Positions 1 to 10,901 are shown, counted from the first letter of the stretch. The stretch is 64,000 nt of DNA from Musa acuminata AAA Group (GCF_036884655.1 NC_088342.1:31750501-31814500); one strand, 5' to 3'. Notes: a model not told the origin generated them from the letters alone. A program made the numbers and translations.

Positions 1-464
1 GAGAACGCAAAATCTTATTTACGAGTTCAAAATCCGAAAAATATTTTCCAAGAGCTCTTAAACTATTGACGACATCTGTGAAACGGGTGTACATGTCGCC
101 TATAGTCTCGCTTGGTTGCATTCGAAAAAGCTCAAAATCATGCAATAAAATGTTAACTTTCGAGTATTTGACTCTACTAGTTCCCTCATGCGTGATTTCA
201 ATTGTTCGCCAATTGTCAAAAGTCGTTTCGCACGTAGAAATCCGATTGAACTCATTTTTGTCTAAAGCACAAAATAAGGCCATTCGACCATTCGTTCATC
301 GGTTTAGAGGGAAGTTGAAAATCGTTTTCAATGATATTCCCTAAATCCAAATTCATAGAAATCAAGAAAACTCTCATTCGAGTTTTCCAATAAGTGTAGT
401 CCAATCCGTTAAACAACGGTGGATGAAAAACCGATAAGCCCTCTTGAAAGCCATGAAGAGCCAT
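1..464 (-). pseudogene. Truncated Sirevirus-type gag, 5' part (element S0)
   Basis: N-terminal part of a copia Gag, cut by the left edge of the window. Its start codon is at 462-464 (MALHGFQEG...), followed by the family's FNGLDYTYWKTRMRVF block. About 53 bp present in the sister copies (the stretch coding for the KKYFSLNAKAMN region) are missing near 280-300, so the frame is lost. The remaining sequence down to position 1 is still recognisable as gag (SETIGDMYTRFT region) in another frame. It belongs to the gag-only family seen at 21967-22908 and elsewhere. Not functional. Confidence 0.85.
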
Positions 465-500
465 TTCTCTCGGGTGTAAATCTGAAATGAGAAATACCGG

Positions 501-512
501 GCTCTGATACCA
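501..512 (-). other. Primer binding site, initiator Met tRNA (S0)
   Basis: The minus strand reads TGGTATCAGAGC, the classic plant PBS complementary to the 3' end of initiator tRNA-Met. It sits 2 nt from the LTR that begins at 515, and so marks that LTR as the 5' LTR of the element on the left. Confidence 0.93.
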
Positions 513-514
513 AT

Positions 515-1277
515 TGTTAGAATCAAGAGCACTAAGAGGGGGGGTGAATTAGTACAGTGGAAATCTTTCACTATTAAAATCGAAAGCTGCGTTTGTTTGA
601 TAAAAATGATTTCGATGTAAAAGCCGATTCTAAGATTACTTTAACTTAAGATTAAGCGAGATGACGTTAAAGTAAATCTACAAATGCAGTTTGCAGTTTA
701 TGATGAAAATCAGAATGCAAGCGCAAACTGAAATGCGACGTTCGTACGATAAAACTGGTTTACGTCTAAATGTCAATTTTGAAGATACTGAACTTTGAGA
801 TATGTTTTATAAATGCGCAGAAGGCAGTTTGCAGTTATGATTGAAATCAAAACGTCAACGTAAACTGAAATGTAATGATCGTACGAAAAAGCCGATTTAC
901 GTCTAAACGCAGATTCGGAAAGCTCTGAACTTAGGAACTCGTTCGTAAAAACGTAGAAGGTAGTAGCTATTTAGGAGGTTTGCAGTAAAGATAAAATGCT
1001 CAAAGTAAATGCAAACTGAGATTTAGAGTGGTTCGGTCAATCTTGACCTACTCCACTTTTGGCTTCCTCCACCAACGAGGTCACCGACGTCAACTAGAGG
1101 CCTTCCTTCAATAGGCGAAGGCCACCCACCCTTTTACAGTTTCACTCCTTTTGATGGGCTTGGGAGATAACCCTTACAGAATTTTCTCTCCTCTCATTAC
1201 AACTCAGAACTTGGAAGAAAAGAGGGAGAAAAACTTTTGGCCTTTACAACAATTTTGAGCTCTAAGAATCACATAAA
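515..1277 (-). repeat. LTR C, fragment 1 of 3
   Basis: 3' part (R/U5) of a minus-strand LTR. It begins (on the plus strand) with TGTTAGAATC and the run of Gs found at the 3' end of every LTR here. It is interrupted at 1277 by element B and resumes at 9555. The sequence across the break matches intact LTRs such as 23700-23760. The LTR is flanked by a primer site on the left and, after its third fragment, by a polypurine tract on the right, so it is shared by two interiors. Confidence 0.9.
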
Positions 1278-1775
1278 TGTTAGGATCGGAGCGGCACTAA
1301 GAGGGGGGGGTGAATTAGTGCAGCGGATTAAAACTTCGATTTTAACAAAATCTTTCGTACGTTAAGAACGAAACTTGAGAAATATAACTTGAAGGCGTAT
1401 TCTTAAAGTTGCGCAGCAAGAGTAATAAGGAACTAAAGCAGTAAGAAGATTTGCAGTAATGTAAATGACAATAATAAAAAGCAAACCAGAGATTACGCCG
1501 ATTTTTAGAGTGGTTCGGTCAAATGACCTACTCCACTTGCGAGGCCCCTCTTCGATGAGGCTCCCACCTTCCACTAGCAAGTCTCTTGAAATGGAAGGGT
1601 AAACACCCCTCTTACAACCTTTTACAAGCAGCTTAACCTCTTACAAATTTTCAATAAGAAAGAAGGAGGAGAACTCTCTAGCAAATTGAAAACAAGACTT
1701 GCTAAGACTTTCTAAGACTTTTCTCTCAATCAAAATGCTTCTTAAAAGTTGTAACCTCAGCTGAGATTTGAGGGG

Positions 1776-1783
1776 TATTTATA
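1776..1783 (-). promoter_or_regulatory. TATA box, B 3' LTR
   Basis: TATAAATA on the minus strand inside a GGCCTATAAATACCCC context that recurs in nearly every LTR of the window. Confidence 0.75.
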
Positions 1784-1842
1784 GGCCTCAAGAGGATTCA
1801 AATTTTGGGCTCCAAAATTTGAATTCTCTTAGGGTTCCCGGT

Positions 1843-1990
1843 GCTGGCGGTTCCACCGCCCAGCCAGGCGGTGCCACCGCCCAGCGCTCGGGTGCTGGAC
1901 GGTGCAACCGCCCAGCCAAGGAGGTGTCACCGCCCAGCACTCGGGTGCTGGGCGGTGCCACCGCCCAGTTAGGCGGTGCCACCGCCTACA
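1843..1990 (-). repeat. GC-rich palindromic array, B 3' LTR
   Basis: Clustered copies of a GGCGGTGCCACCGCC-type palindrome. The best, at 1948-1968, has two perfect 10-nt arms around one central base. The array lies about 60 nt upstream of the TATA box in LTR orientation, where a U3 enhancer would be expected. An identical array is at 8843-8990. Confidence 0.85.
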
Positions 1991-2554
1991 GTGTTTTCAG
2001 CCCGACTACAGTGTTTTCAGCCACTAGTTGGGCTTCAATCTTGGCTCTCTAGTTCGCTGGTTTAGCCTAAACCAACTCTGACTTTGGGCCCAGTTGGCCC
2101 CTAACCAGGATATAGGATTATCTCTTAATCCTAATCCTAATTACAAGTGGACTACATAACCAAAACACATCCTAAGCAAATTTTCAACCGCGAACGTCGA
2201 GTCTTGTTCTGGCGAGCTTTCCGACGAACTTTCTGCCGACGGGCTTCTAGCAAGCTCCCGAACTTGTGATGACTTTAATGAGTAGCCGAGCCTTCTCGGT
2301 GATCTCCGTGAACCTCCAACGATCTCTTCGGCGAACTTCCGAAAATTCCGACAGGTTCCCGATTTCTTCTCGGTTGGTTCTGGCAGCATCTCCGACGATT
2401 CTTCGGAATCTTAAACGTCCATCGAACTTGACTCCGGTATTCTCGCTTTGTGTTTTCTGGTTATCGTAGTTAATCCTGCACACTTAACTCAATAATATGG
2501 ATTAGATCAAATAACCCATCAATTGATTTTATCATCAAAATCCGAGATTCAACA

Positions 2555-2568
2555 ATCTCCCCCTTTTT
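2555..2568 (-). other. Polypurine tract of element B
   Basis: The minus strand reads AAAAAGGGGGAGAT, directly abutting the 3' LTR. The same tract, with at most one change, is found next to every 3' LTR in this window. Confidence 0.93.
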
Positions 2569-3620
2569 GATGATGACAATCAATTGATGACGGAGTTAAA
2601 CGTAACTCCCCCTATCTATATGCCATATTATGAGAAGATAAAACACTTGAATTTCATCATTGAATTCAAGTATAAACCTATAAGCTCTAACCGTAGAACT
2701 TATCGTTATTCTCATTAAGCATAATGTAAATGCGAAACTTTGATGAAAATCTTTTTCAAGTCGAAAGATAAGAGACAAATTTTACTATGACAAGAGATAA
2801 AGATTTTCAACTTGAATTGCATGATTATACATTTTAGACATGCATTCAATATGATCAATCAATCTTACAATATTTTCAAGGATTTTGCAAGGCATATAAG
2901 ATAATCATCGATCGATCACTTTTCTCAAGGATTTTGCAATTCATATTGTCATGCTATTAAGAATGATATAAGTCATCACTTTTCTCCCCCTTTGTCATCA
3001 ACAAAAAGGAAAATGAGACTTGAAGCACATATTTTGTCATACAACGATTTTATCATTGAAAATTAAGTATGCAAAAATATTTACGCAGAGTTCATTTTAG
3101 AGGAAAATTCAGCATGCATTCATATTATCTAATCTCTTCTTCCTATGAATAACAGAAATTGTAGATGTATAAGAGAGAGATTGGGATAAAAATTCAAGTA
3201 GTAATCTCACGAAGTCAAGATCATAATTCGAATACAAACTCATTCAAATCGTCAAATTCATGAAAATCTCAACATTACTTTTTAATCATCACATAAGGCA
3301 TTTAAAGAATTTTTGAAACATAGGAGAATGATTAATTTAAGCATTCAATCAAATTCAAGTCATGAATGCCAATACTTTCATATTTGTAAGTATCAATTCA
3401 TGAATGCCAAAAGATATTATTTGTGATTCCAATTTTGCAAGATCAAGATTATGATTTAGATAAAACTTATTTAAATCAAATCGCTAACTTGAAATTCATA
3501 ATCAAGTCATCAAAGTCGATTTCGAGATTTCACAACATGTCATATGGAATTTGAAGGAGAATGAGAGATGGAAAGAAGATGAAAAACTTTACGGAAAATC
3601 CAATCAAACAAGTTTATTGT
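2569..3620 (-). other. Non-coding 3' region of element B
   Basis: AT-rich stretch between the pol stop and the polypurine tract, about 1 kb. It holds a second polypurine-like motif at about 2982-3010, in which a CCCCCTTTGTCATCAACAAAAAGGA-type core recurs. No env-like reading frame is visible, unlike some Sireviruses. Confidence 0.75.
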
Positions 3621-6600
3621 TTAGGGACAATTTAACATACCTAATTCCCTTCTAATGAATTCAAATTGGTCTTCATTCAAGGCTTTTGTGAATATATCCG
3701 CTAATTGATGCTTTGTGTCAATGAATTCTAGAACAATATTATTGTTAAGGACATGATCGCGTATGAAATGATGCCTAACGTCGATGTGCTTAGTTCTAGA
3801 ATGCTGAATTGGATTTTTAGTAAGACATATGGCACTAGTATTATCACATTTTATGGGAATATTTTTAAAGTGAATTCCATAGTCTTCTAATGTGTTTTTC
3901 ATCCAAACAACTTGTGCACAGCATGCACTCGCAGCAATGTATTCGGCTTCCGCCGTAGATAGTGCAACTGAATTTTGTTTCTTGGAAGTCCAAGAAACAA
4001 GTGCATGTCCTAAAAATTGGCATGTTCCGGATGTACTTTTTCTATCTATTCTGCATCCGCCAAAATCGGCATCCGCATAGGCTATTAAATCAAATTTTTC
4101 AAATTTTGGATACCATAATCCTAAATTTGGAGTTCCTTTAAGATACCTAAATATTCTTTTAACACTTTTGAGATGAGATAATTTAGGATTTGATTGAAAC
4201 CTAGCACAAAGTCCTACACTAAACATAATATCCGGTCTAGTCGCGGTAAGGTAGAGTAGACTACCTATCATTCCCCTATATGTTTTTTGATCGAAACTTT
4301 CACCATTTTCATCCATATCTAACTTAGTCGCAGTACTCATAGGGGTGTTTATTGCTTTTGAATTATCCATGTTAAATCGTTTTAACAATTCTAATGTATA
4401 TTTGGATTGGTTAAGAAATATACCATCACTAAGTTGTTTGATTTGTAATCCCAAAAAGAAAGTTAATTCACCCATTAAACTCATTTCAAATTCAAGACTC
4501 ATACATTTGGCAAATGATTCACATAGTGATTCATCCGAAGAGCCAAACACAATATCGTCAACATAAATTTGCACAATAAGAAAATTATTTTCAAAATGTT
4601 TAATAAACAATGTAGTATCAACCTTGCCTTTGGTAAAATTATTTAAAATAAGAAAGGAACTAAGCCTTTCATACCAAGCTCTAGGAGCTTGTTTTAAGCC
4701 ATAGAGAGCTTTAGTCAATTTGAATACATGATTAGGAAGAAGAGAATTTTCAAATCCGGGAGGTTGTTCGACAAATACTTCTTCGGAAATAAAACCATTC
4801 AAGAAAGCACTTTTAACATCCATTTGAAATAGTTTAAAATTATTACTACTAGCATAGGCAAGGAGCATCCTTATGGCTTCTAATCGAGCCACGGGAGCGA
4901 AGGTTTCTTCGTAATCGATACCTTCTTCTTGGTTGAAACCTTTGGCCACTAATCTAGCCTTGTTTCTAACCACAATACCATTTTCGTCTTGCTTGTTTCT
5001 AAAGACCCACTTAGTACCTATGACTAAGTGGTCACTTGGTCTAGGAACAAGCTTCCATACCTCATTCCTCTCAAATTGGTTCAATTCTTCTTGCATTGCA
5101 ATGATCCAAAAATCATCTTTTAAGGCTTCGTCAATGCATTTAGGTTCAATTTGAGAAAGGAAGGCGGCGTTAGTACAAAAATTTTTGAAAGAAGAACGAG
5201 TTTGAACCCCTTTTGATGTATCTCCTATAATTTGCTCTTTTGGATGAGCATCTACATACTTCCATTCTTTTGGTAAAGAAATTTCGGAAGAAGATGCATT
5301 CAAATGGCTATTTTGAGGAGAGGGTTCATTTAAATTCAAATTATCAAAACCAAGATCATCATCAAAATCATTTTTCTTTAAATCGGAAATTTCATTAAAA
5401 ACTACATGAATAGACTCTTCAATTACTAAAGTTCTTTTATTAAAAACCCGAAAAGCTTTAGAAACGGAAGAGTAACCAAGAAAGATGCCTTCATCGGATT
5501 TAGCATCAAATTTTCCTAAAGCATCCCTTTCATTTAAAATAAAGCATTTACAACCAAAAACTTTAAAATAGGAGATGTTTGGTTTTTTGTTATTCCATAA
5601 TTCATAGGGAGTTTTGGATAATGATGGTCTTATTAGGACTCTATTCATGATGTAGCAAGCCGTATTTACGGCTTCGGCCCAAAAGTACTTAGGTAAACTT
5701 TGTTCATTCAACATAGTTCTTGCCATTTCTTGTAGGTTTCTATTTTTCCTTTCAACTACTCCATTTTGTTGAGGATTTCTTGGAGTTGAGAAGTTGTGAT
5801 TGTACCCATTACTTTCGCAAAAATTTTGAAAGTCACGGTTTTGGAATTCACCACCGTGATCACTCCGAATTGATGAAATCATGAAGCCTTTTTCGTTTTG
5901 AGTGAGTTTACAAAATTTAGAGAAACACTTGAAGCAATCACTTTTGTGAGCTAAGAAATAGGTCCAAGTGTATCTAGAGTAGTCATCCACAATCACAAAA
6001 GCATATTTGCTTCCACCTAGACTTGTTGTATCAATTGGTCCAAATAAGTCCAAATGGATCAATTGTAATGGTCTAGTAGTGCTAATTTGATTTTTTGGTT
6101 TGAAGCTTGTTTTTATTTGTTTGCCTAGTTGACATGCATCGCATACTTTGTCCTTAATAAACTTTAAATTTGGAATTCCTCGTACTAATTCTTGAGATGA
6201 GATCTTAGATATTGTTTTCATGCTTGCATGGCCTAATCTCCTATGCCAAAGCCAAGCATCATCATTTACGACGGAGAAGCACATTTCATTACTTAGTTCA
6301 TCAAGATTGATGGTATAGACATTATTTTGTTTTAAAGCAATCATAGTCATGTTATGATTTGGTTTTTCAATAATGCACATATTTGATTCAAACCTAACGA
6401 TATAACCTTTATCGCATAGTTGACTTATACTTAAGAGATTGTGTTTCAATCCATCAACTAGTAAAACATCATCAATGGAAAAACTAAATTTGTTACCAAT
6501 AGTTCCCTTGCCAATGATTTTGCCTTTGTTGTTGTCTCCGAAGGTGACGTACCCTTCTTCTTTGCTAGTGAGCATAGAGAAATGAGATGGATCTCCAGTC

Positions 6601-6659
6601 ATATGTCTTGAGCATCCACTATCGAGATACCATCTCTTGCTCCTAGCTTGTGGGTTTTT
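3621..6659 (-). CDS. pol: Pol polyprotein of element B (PR-IN-RT-RNase H)
   Basis: Copia-order polyprotein. The codons right after the UAG at 6660-6662 lead in frame to the protease DSG motif (6615-6623), which lies upstream of the first Met (6602). Protease is therefore made only if the stop is read through. Counting from that Met (993 aa): GAG-pre-integrase zinc ligands H120, H125, C154, C157; integrase D185, D248, E284 with 35 residues between the last two; reverse transcriptase D595 in the [11 protein letters not shown] block and YVDD at 680-683; RNase H D844, E887, D920. It ends [10 protein letters not shown]...LGMLNCP. It makes and inserts the cDNA inside the virus-like particle and then the nucleus. 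Closest family by motif is Sirevirus (SIRE/Opie). No internal stop, so probably functional. Confidence 0.94.
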   Translation of the reverse strand, partial: KNPQARSKRWYLDSGCSRHMTGDPSHFSMLTSKEEGYVTFGDNNKGKIIGKGTIGNKFSFSIDDVLLVDGLKHNLLSISQLCDKGYIVRFESNMCIIEKPNHNMTMIALKQNNVYTINLDELSNEMCFSVVNDDAWLWHRRLGHASMKTISKISSQELVRGIPNLKFIKDKVCDACQLGKQIKTSFKPKNQISTTRPLQLIHLDLFGPIDTTSLGGSKYAFVIVDDYSRYTWTYFLAHKSDCFKCFSKFCKLTQNEKGFMISSIRSDHGGEFQNRDFQNFCESNGYNHNFSTPRNPQQNGVVERKNRNLQEMARTMLNEQSLPKYFWAEAVNTACYIMNRVLIRPSLSKTPYELWNNKKPNISYFKVFGCKCFILNERDALGKFDAKSDEGIFLGYSSVSKAFRVFNKRTLVIEESIHVVFNEISDLKKNDFDDDLGFDNLNLNEPSPQNSHLNASSSEISLPKEWKYVDAHPKEQIIGDTSKGVQTRSSFKNFCTNAAFLSQIEPKCIDEALKDDFWIIAMQEELNQFERNEVWKLVPRPSDHLVIGTKWVFRNKQDENGIVVRNKARLVAKGFNQEEGIDYEETFAPVARLEAIRMLLAYASSNNFKLFQMDVKSAFLNGFISEEVFVEQPPGFENSLLPNHVFKLTKALYGLKQAPRAWYERLSSFLILNNFTKGKVDTTLFIKHFENNFLIVQIYVDDIVFGSSDESLCESFAKCMSLEFEMSLMGELTFFLGLQIKQLSDGIFLNQSKYTLELLKRFNMDNSKAINTPMSTATKLDMDENGESFDQKTYRGMIGSLLYLTATRPDIMFSVGLCARFQSNPKLSHLKSVKRIFRYLKGTPNLGLWYPKFEKFDLIAYADADFGGCRIDRKSTSGTCQFLGHALVSWTSKKQNSVALSTAEAEYIAASACCAQVVWMKNTLEDYGIHFKNIPIKCDNTSAICLTKNPIQHSRTKHIDVRHHFIRDHVLNNNIVLEFIDTKHQLADIFTKALNEDQFEFIRRELGMLNCP

Positions 6660-6662
6660 CTA
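6660..6662 (-). promoter_or_regulatory. In-frame UAG between gag and pol (probable readthrough site)
   Basis: A single TAG followed by AAA separates the gag and pol frames, which are otherwise one continuous frame. The same TAG-AAA at the same codon separates gag and pol in element A (38953-38955), although A is independently inserted and diverged. That suggests a functional stop setting the Gag to Gag-Pol ratio rather than a chance mutation. Confidence 0.75.
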
Positions 6663-8225
6663 TAAAAGAGGATGATTTTTAGGTACCCATTTGATTTTGG
6701 GTGCCTCAAAAATTGACCCACTAACTTTGTTATTTATTATCGAATCCTTTATAGTTCCTTTAGGAACCCATATTAATTTTTGTGAACTCATTTTCCTAAA
6801 AGGACATTTGTAGGCAATATGTCCAGATTTGCAACAGAAGTTGCATTGCATATAAGAGGAAACATGTAATGTAGGTCCTTTTATGAAAGTGGTAGGATTT
6901 TGATGTAATCCTTTTACAAATCCAATTCCATTTCTATTTGCGATGTGACCCTTGTGTGCAAGGATCATATCTAATCCTTTGCTACCAACCTTAAACTTGT
7001 TTAAGGTTTCTTTAAGAAGCAAATTTTCATTTTTTATTGCTTCTAAATGCTCACACTTAGAGCATGGAGGAGTTTGAATATTATCAAACTTATCTTGTAG
7101 CAAAGCATGCTCTTTCTTTAAGATACTTAACTTCTTGCTAACAGTTCTACATTCATCAAATAATTCATGAAAAGCGATAGAGAGTTCTTCAAAAGATAAA
7201 TCTTCATTAAGTAAATCACATACCTCTTCTCCTAAAGCCATTAGCGCGTAATGAGCAACTTGCTCGGTGTTGGACTCCTCTTCTTCGGATGCGCTTGAAT
7301 CATCCCACGTTGCCTTGAACGCCTTCTTCTTTGATGTCCTCTTTTTGGCTTGAGGACAATCGTTCTTGTAGTGTCCCGGTTTTTTGCATTCATAGCAAAT
7401 CACTTGGTCCTTCTTTTGTTCAAATTTATTTTTTGTATTATTTTTAAATCTGTTCTTTCTTAAATATTTTTTAAACTTTTGAGTCAAAAGTGCAATGTCA
7501 TTGTCACTGTCCTCATCACTTGATGTTCCTTTCAAGTGGTCTTCTTGTGATTTGAGTGCCATATCCTTCCTGTTCTTTGGAAGGGGGTTCTCGAGCTCGT
7601 CATGAGCTTGACATGTCATTTCGTAGGTCATTAGAGACCCAATAAGTTCTTCAAGAGGGAATGCTTTAAGGTCTTTGGCCTCTTGAATGGCCGTAACTTT
7701 TGGATCCCAACTTTTAGGGAGGGATCTTAAGATTTTAGTTACTAGTTCAAAGTTAGTAAAATCTTTACCAAGAGCTTTGAGTCCATTGATGACATCCGTA
7801 AACCGGGTGTACATGTCTCCGATGGACTCACTTGGTTTCATTCGGAAAAGTTCATAAGAGTGCACAAGGATGTTGATTTTGGACTCTTTCACTCGGCTAG
7901 TGCCTTCATGAGTGACCTCAAGAGTTCTCCAAATATCAAAAGCCGAATCACACATTGAAACACGATTAAATTCGTTTTTGTCTAGTGCACAAAACAAGGC
8001 ATTCATAGCCTTTGCATTTAAAGCAAAAACCTTCTTCTCCGATTCATTCCATTCGCTCATCGGAAGAGAAGATTTTTGAAATCCATTCTCGACAATAGAC
8101 CAAAGCTCAAAGTCCATAGAAATGAGGAAGATTCTCATGCGAGTCTTCCAATATGTGTAATCCGACCCATTAAACAAAGGTGGTCGTGCAATAGAATGGC
8201 CCTCTTGCATGCCAGAGTAAGCCAT
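6660..8225 (-). CDS. gag: Gag of element B
   Basis: 521-aa structural protein that would form the virus-like particle and package RNA. The N-terminal domain carries the copia Gag pattern FNGSDYTYWKTRMRIF (residues 18-33). The middle has SIGDMYTRFTDVINGLK and LEELIGSLMTYEMT. Two CCHC zinc knuckles follow: C277-C280-H285-C290 and C461-C464-H469-C474, with an acidic serine-rich stretch (309-320) and a likely coiled coil (about 340-412) between them. The start is the first Met after the primer site, about 40 nt downstream. It ends at the UAG that precedes pol. It aligns along its whole length with the 527-aa Gag of element A. Confidence 0.94.
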   Translation of the reverse strand: MAYSGMQEGHSIARPPLFNGSDYTYWKTRMRIFLISMDFELWSIVENGFQKSSLPMSEWNESEKKVFALNAKAMNALFCALDKNEFNRVSMCDSAFDIWRTLEVTHEGTSRVKESKINILVHSYELFRMKPSESIGDMYTRFTDVINGLKALGKDFTNFELVTKILRSLPKSWDPKVTAIQEAKDLKAFPLEELIGSLMTYEMTCQAHDELENPLPKNRKDMALKSQEDHLKGTSSDEDSDNDIALLTQKFKKYLRKNRFKNNTKNKFEQKKDQVICYECKKPGHYKNDCPQAKKRTSKKKAFKATWDDSSASEEEESNTEQVAHYALMALGEEVCDLLNEDLSFEELSIAFHELFDECRTVSKKLSILKKEHALLQDKFDNIQTPPCSKCEHLEAIKNENLLLKETLNKFKVGSKGLDMILAHKGHIANRNGIGFVKGLHQNPTTFIKGPTLHVSSYMQCNFCCKSGHIAYKCPFRKMSSQKLIWVPKGTIKDSIINNKVSGSIFEAPKIKWVPKNHPLL

Positions 8226-8263
8226 CTCTCTTGGGTATTAAACCAAATATGAGAGATAACCTT

Positions 8264-8275
8264 GCTCTGATACCA
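8264..8275 (-). other. Primer binding site of element B
   Basis: TGGTATCAGAGC on the minus strand, 2 nt inside the 5' LTR. Complementary to initiator tRNA-Met. Confidence 0.94.
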
Positions 8276-8277
8276 CT

Positions 8278-9554
8278 TGTTAGGATCGGAGCGGCACTAA
8301 GAGGGGGGGGTGAATTAGTGCAGCGGATTAAAACTTCGATTTTAACAAAATCTTTCGTACGTTAAGAACGAAACTTGAGAAATTTAACTTGAAGGCGTAT
8401 TCTTAAAGTTGCGCAGCAAGAGTAATAAGGAACTAAAGCAGTAAGAAGATTTGCAGTAATGTAAATGACAATAATAAAAAGCAAACTAGAGATTACGCCG
8501 ATTTTTAGAGTGGTTCGGTCAAATGACCTACTCCACTTGCGAGGCCCCTCTTCGATGAGGCTCCCACCTTCCACTAGCAAGTCTCTTGAAATGGAAGGGT
8601 AAACACCCCTCTTACAACCTTTTACAAGCAGCTCAACCTCTTACAAATTTTCAATAAGAAAGAAGGAGGAGAACTCTCTAGCAAATTGAAAACAAGACTT
8701 GCTAAGACTTTCTAAGACTTTTCTCTCAATCAAAATGCTTCTCAAAAGTTGTAACCTCAGCTGAGATTTGAGGGGTATTTATAGGCCTCAAGAGGATTCA
8801 AATTTTGGGCTCCAAAATTTGAATTCTCTTAGGGTTCCCGGTGCTGGCGGTTCCACCGCCCAGCCAGGCGGTGCCACCGCCCAGCGCTCGGGTGCTGGAC
8901 GGTGCAACCGCCCAGCCAAGGAGGTGTCACCGCCCAGCACTCGGGTGCTGGGCGGTGCCACCGCCCAGTTAGGCGGTGCCACCGCCTACAGTGTTTTCAG
9001 CCCGACTACAGTGTTTTCAGCCACTAGTTGGGCTTCAATCTTGGCTCTCTAGTTCGCTGGTTTAGCCTAAACCAACTCTGACTTTGGGCCCAGTTGGCCC
9101 CTAACCAGGATATAGGATTATCTCTTAATCCTAATCCTAATTACAAGTGGACTACATAACCAAAACACATCCTAAGCAAATTTTCAACCGCGAACGTCGA
9201 GTCTTGTTCTGGCGAGCTTTCCGACGAACTTTCTGCCGACGGGCTTCTAGCAAGCTCCCGAACTTGTGATGACTTTAATGAGTAGCCGAGCCTTCTCGGT
9301 GATCTCCGTGAACCTCCAACGATCTCTTCGGCGAACTTCCGAAAATTCCGACAGGTTCCCGATTTCTTCTCGGTTGGTTCTGGCAGCATCTCCGACGATT
9401 CTTCGGACTCTTAAACGTCCATCGAACTTGACTCCGGTATTCTCGCTTTGTGTTTTCTGGTTATCGTAGTTAATCCTGCACACTTAACTCAATAATATGG
9501 ATTAGATCAAATAACCCATCAATTGATTTTATCATCAAAATCCGAGATTCAACA
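8278..9554 (-). repeat. 5' LTR of element B
   Basis: 1277 bp, nearly identical to 1278-2554. Outer end is TGTTGAATCTCGG (minus strand); inner end is CCTAACA next to the primer site. It would drive transcription of the genomic RNA. Confidence 0.95.
8776..8783 (-). promoter_or_regulatory. TATA box, B 5' LTR
   Basis: TATAAATA on the minus strand, about 500 nt upstream of the primer site. This is the likely core promoter of element B. The GC-rich palindromes at 8843-8990 lie just upstream. Confidence 0.8.
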
Positions 9555-9800
9555 AGAAAAAGATCAAGATTTCGATGTATGTCTGTGCTCTTTCAGTGCT
9601 GAATGGGTGGGGTATTTATAGGCCCCAACCCAGTTCAAATTTGGAGCTCAAAGCTGTCGATTCCCGGAATTCCGGGATCAGGCGGTTGCACCTCCTGATT
9701 GGAGCGGTTGCACCGCCTGGCAGAGCTCGAAGACTGAGCCTCTAGGCGGTGCCACCTCCTGTCAGGGGCGGTTGCACCTCCTGCCAGAGCTCGAAGACTG
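9555..9800 (-). repeat. LTR C, fragment 2 of 3
   Basis: Continuation of the LTR begun at 515: sequence downstream of TATA, the TATA box at 9613-9620, and the first GC-rich repeats. It is bounded by element B on the left and element D on the right. Its last five bases GACTG (9796-9800) recur at 18144-18148, as expected for D's target duplication. Confidence 0.93.
9613..9620 (-). promoter_or_regulatory. TATA box, LTR C
   Basis: TATAAATA (minus strand) in the usual context. Element B is inserted about 58 bp downstream of it, so this promoter no longer connects to its own interior. Confidence 0.65.
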
Positions 9801-9940
9801 TGTTAGGATCGAGAGCACTAAGAGGGGGGGGGTGAATTAGTGCAGCAGAAATCTTTCAGCGATTAAAAACGAAAGCTGCGTTCGTTTGATAAAAACTATT
9901 TTGATGCAAAAGCCGATTCTAAGAATACTTATGATTAAGT

Positions 9941-10384
9941 GCAGTTTATGTCTAAACACAGTTTGCGTCTAAGCGCAATTTACGCAGTTTGCAGTTTGCG
10001 TCTAAATGCAGATTGCGTCTAAGCGCAGTTTGCATCTAAACGCAGTTTGCGTCTAAGCTCAGATTGCGTTTAAGCGCAGTTTGCGTCTAAGCGTAGTTTA
10101 CGTCTAAACTCAGATTGCGTCTAAGCGCAGTTTGCGTCTAAGCGCAGTTTGCGTTTAAGCGCAGTTTGCGTCTAAGCGCAGTTTACGTCTAAAATCAGAT
10201 TGCGTCTAAGCGCAGTGCAGTTTGCGTCTAAACGCAGTTTTATGTCTAAAAACAGTTTTACGTCTAAACGTAGTTTTACGTCTAAACGCAGTTTGCGTCT
10301 AAACGTAGTTTTACGTCTAAACGTAGTTTTACGTTTAAAAGTAGTTTACGTCTAAAACACAGTTTTACGTCTAAACACAATTTT
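9941..10384 (-). repeat. 17/18-bp minisatellite in D 3' LTR
   Basis: Tandem array on the theme GCGTCTAAGCGCAGTTT (17 bp), drifting to an 18-bp TTTTACGTCTAAACGCAG variant towards higher coordinates. Related LTRs carry only isolated copies of this motif. It lies between TATA and the primer side, so it is transcribed as leader sequence. Confidence 0.92.
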
Positions 10385-10901
10385 AAAGGGATCTGAACTT
10401 AGAAACTTCGTTCGTAAAAGCGCAGAAGACAGTTTTGCAGAATCAAAACGTAAACGTAAACTGTAATGTATGAAAACACCGATTTAGGTCTGAATGCAGA
10501 TTCGGAAAGATCAGCACTTAGAAACTTGTAAAGGCGCAGAGAGCAGTAGCTATGTAGGAGGTTTGCAGTAATGATAAAGTGCTCAAAATAAACGCAAACT
10601 AGAGATTTAGAGTGGTTCGGTCAGTCTTGACCTACTCCACTTTTGGCTTCCTCCATCGACGAGGTCACCGACGTCAACTAGACCCCTTCCTTCAATAGGC
10701 GAAGGCCAACTACCCTCTTACAGATTCACTCCTTTTGACGGGCTTAGGAGACAACCCTTACAGAAGTTTTCTCTCCTCTCTTTACAACTCAAACTTGAAG
10801 AATAGAAAGAGGAGAACTAGCAGTTTTGAGCTCTAAGAAACACAGAAAGATAGCAAGATTTCGAGTGTGTGTTCTATGCTTTCAGTGCTGAATGGGTGGG
10901 G

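Larger units (their letters stand above)
1278..2554 (-). repeat. 3' LTR of element B
   Basis: 1277 bp, in exact register (offset 7000) with the LTR at 8278-9554. Visible differences lie near 1384, 1487, 1633, 1742 and 2408. It has a TATA box at 1776-1783 and GC-rich palindromes at about 1843-1990, upstream of that TATA box on the coding strand. It starts right after the polypurine tract at 2555-2568. Confidence 0.95.
1278..9554 (-). mobile_element. Element B: complete autonomous copia (Sirevirus-like) retrotransposon
   Basis: Complete 8277-bp element read on the minus strand: 5' LTR 8278-9554, primer site, gag, UAG, pol, a non-coding 3' stretch, polypurine tract, 3' LTR 1278-2554. LTR ends are TGTTG...CTAACA. 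The flanks are ATAAA (1273-1277) and AGAAA (9555-9559). Undisturbed sister LTRs read AGAAA at this place, so this is a 5-bp target duplication with one later change on the left. The LTRs have equal length and differ at about five sites by eye, so insertion was recent. Gag and pol are open apart from the single UAG, and all catalytic motifs are present. This is the best candidate in the window for an active element. Confidence 0.95.

Noticed and set aside
501..512. Possible tRNA gene at the TGGTATCAGAGC sites
   Set aside because: Only the 12-nt complement of the tRNA 3' end is present; these are primer sites.
1768..2052. Open frames in the GC-rich LTR repeats (also 8768-9052, 11059-11388, 23743-24327, 30288-30818)
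   Set aside because: They exist only because the GC-rich repeats lack stops. They occur on both strands, vary between LTR copies and match no protein pattern.
9941..10384. CRISPR-like array
   Set aside because: Direct repeats of 17-18 bp without spacers, inside a plant LTR; a minisatellite.
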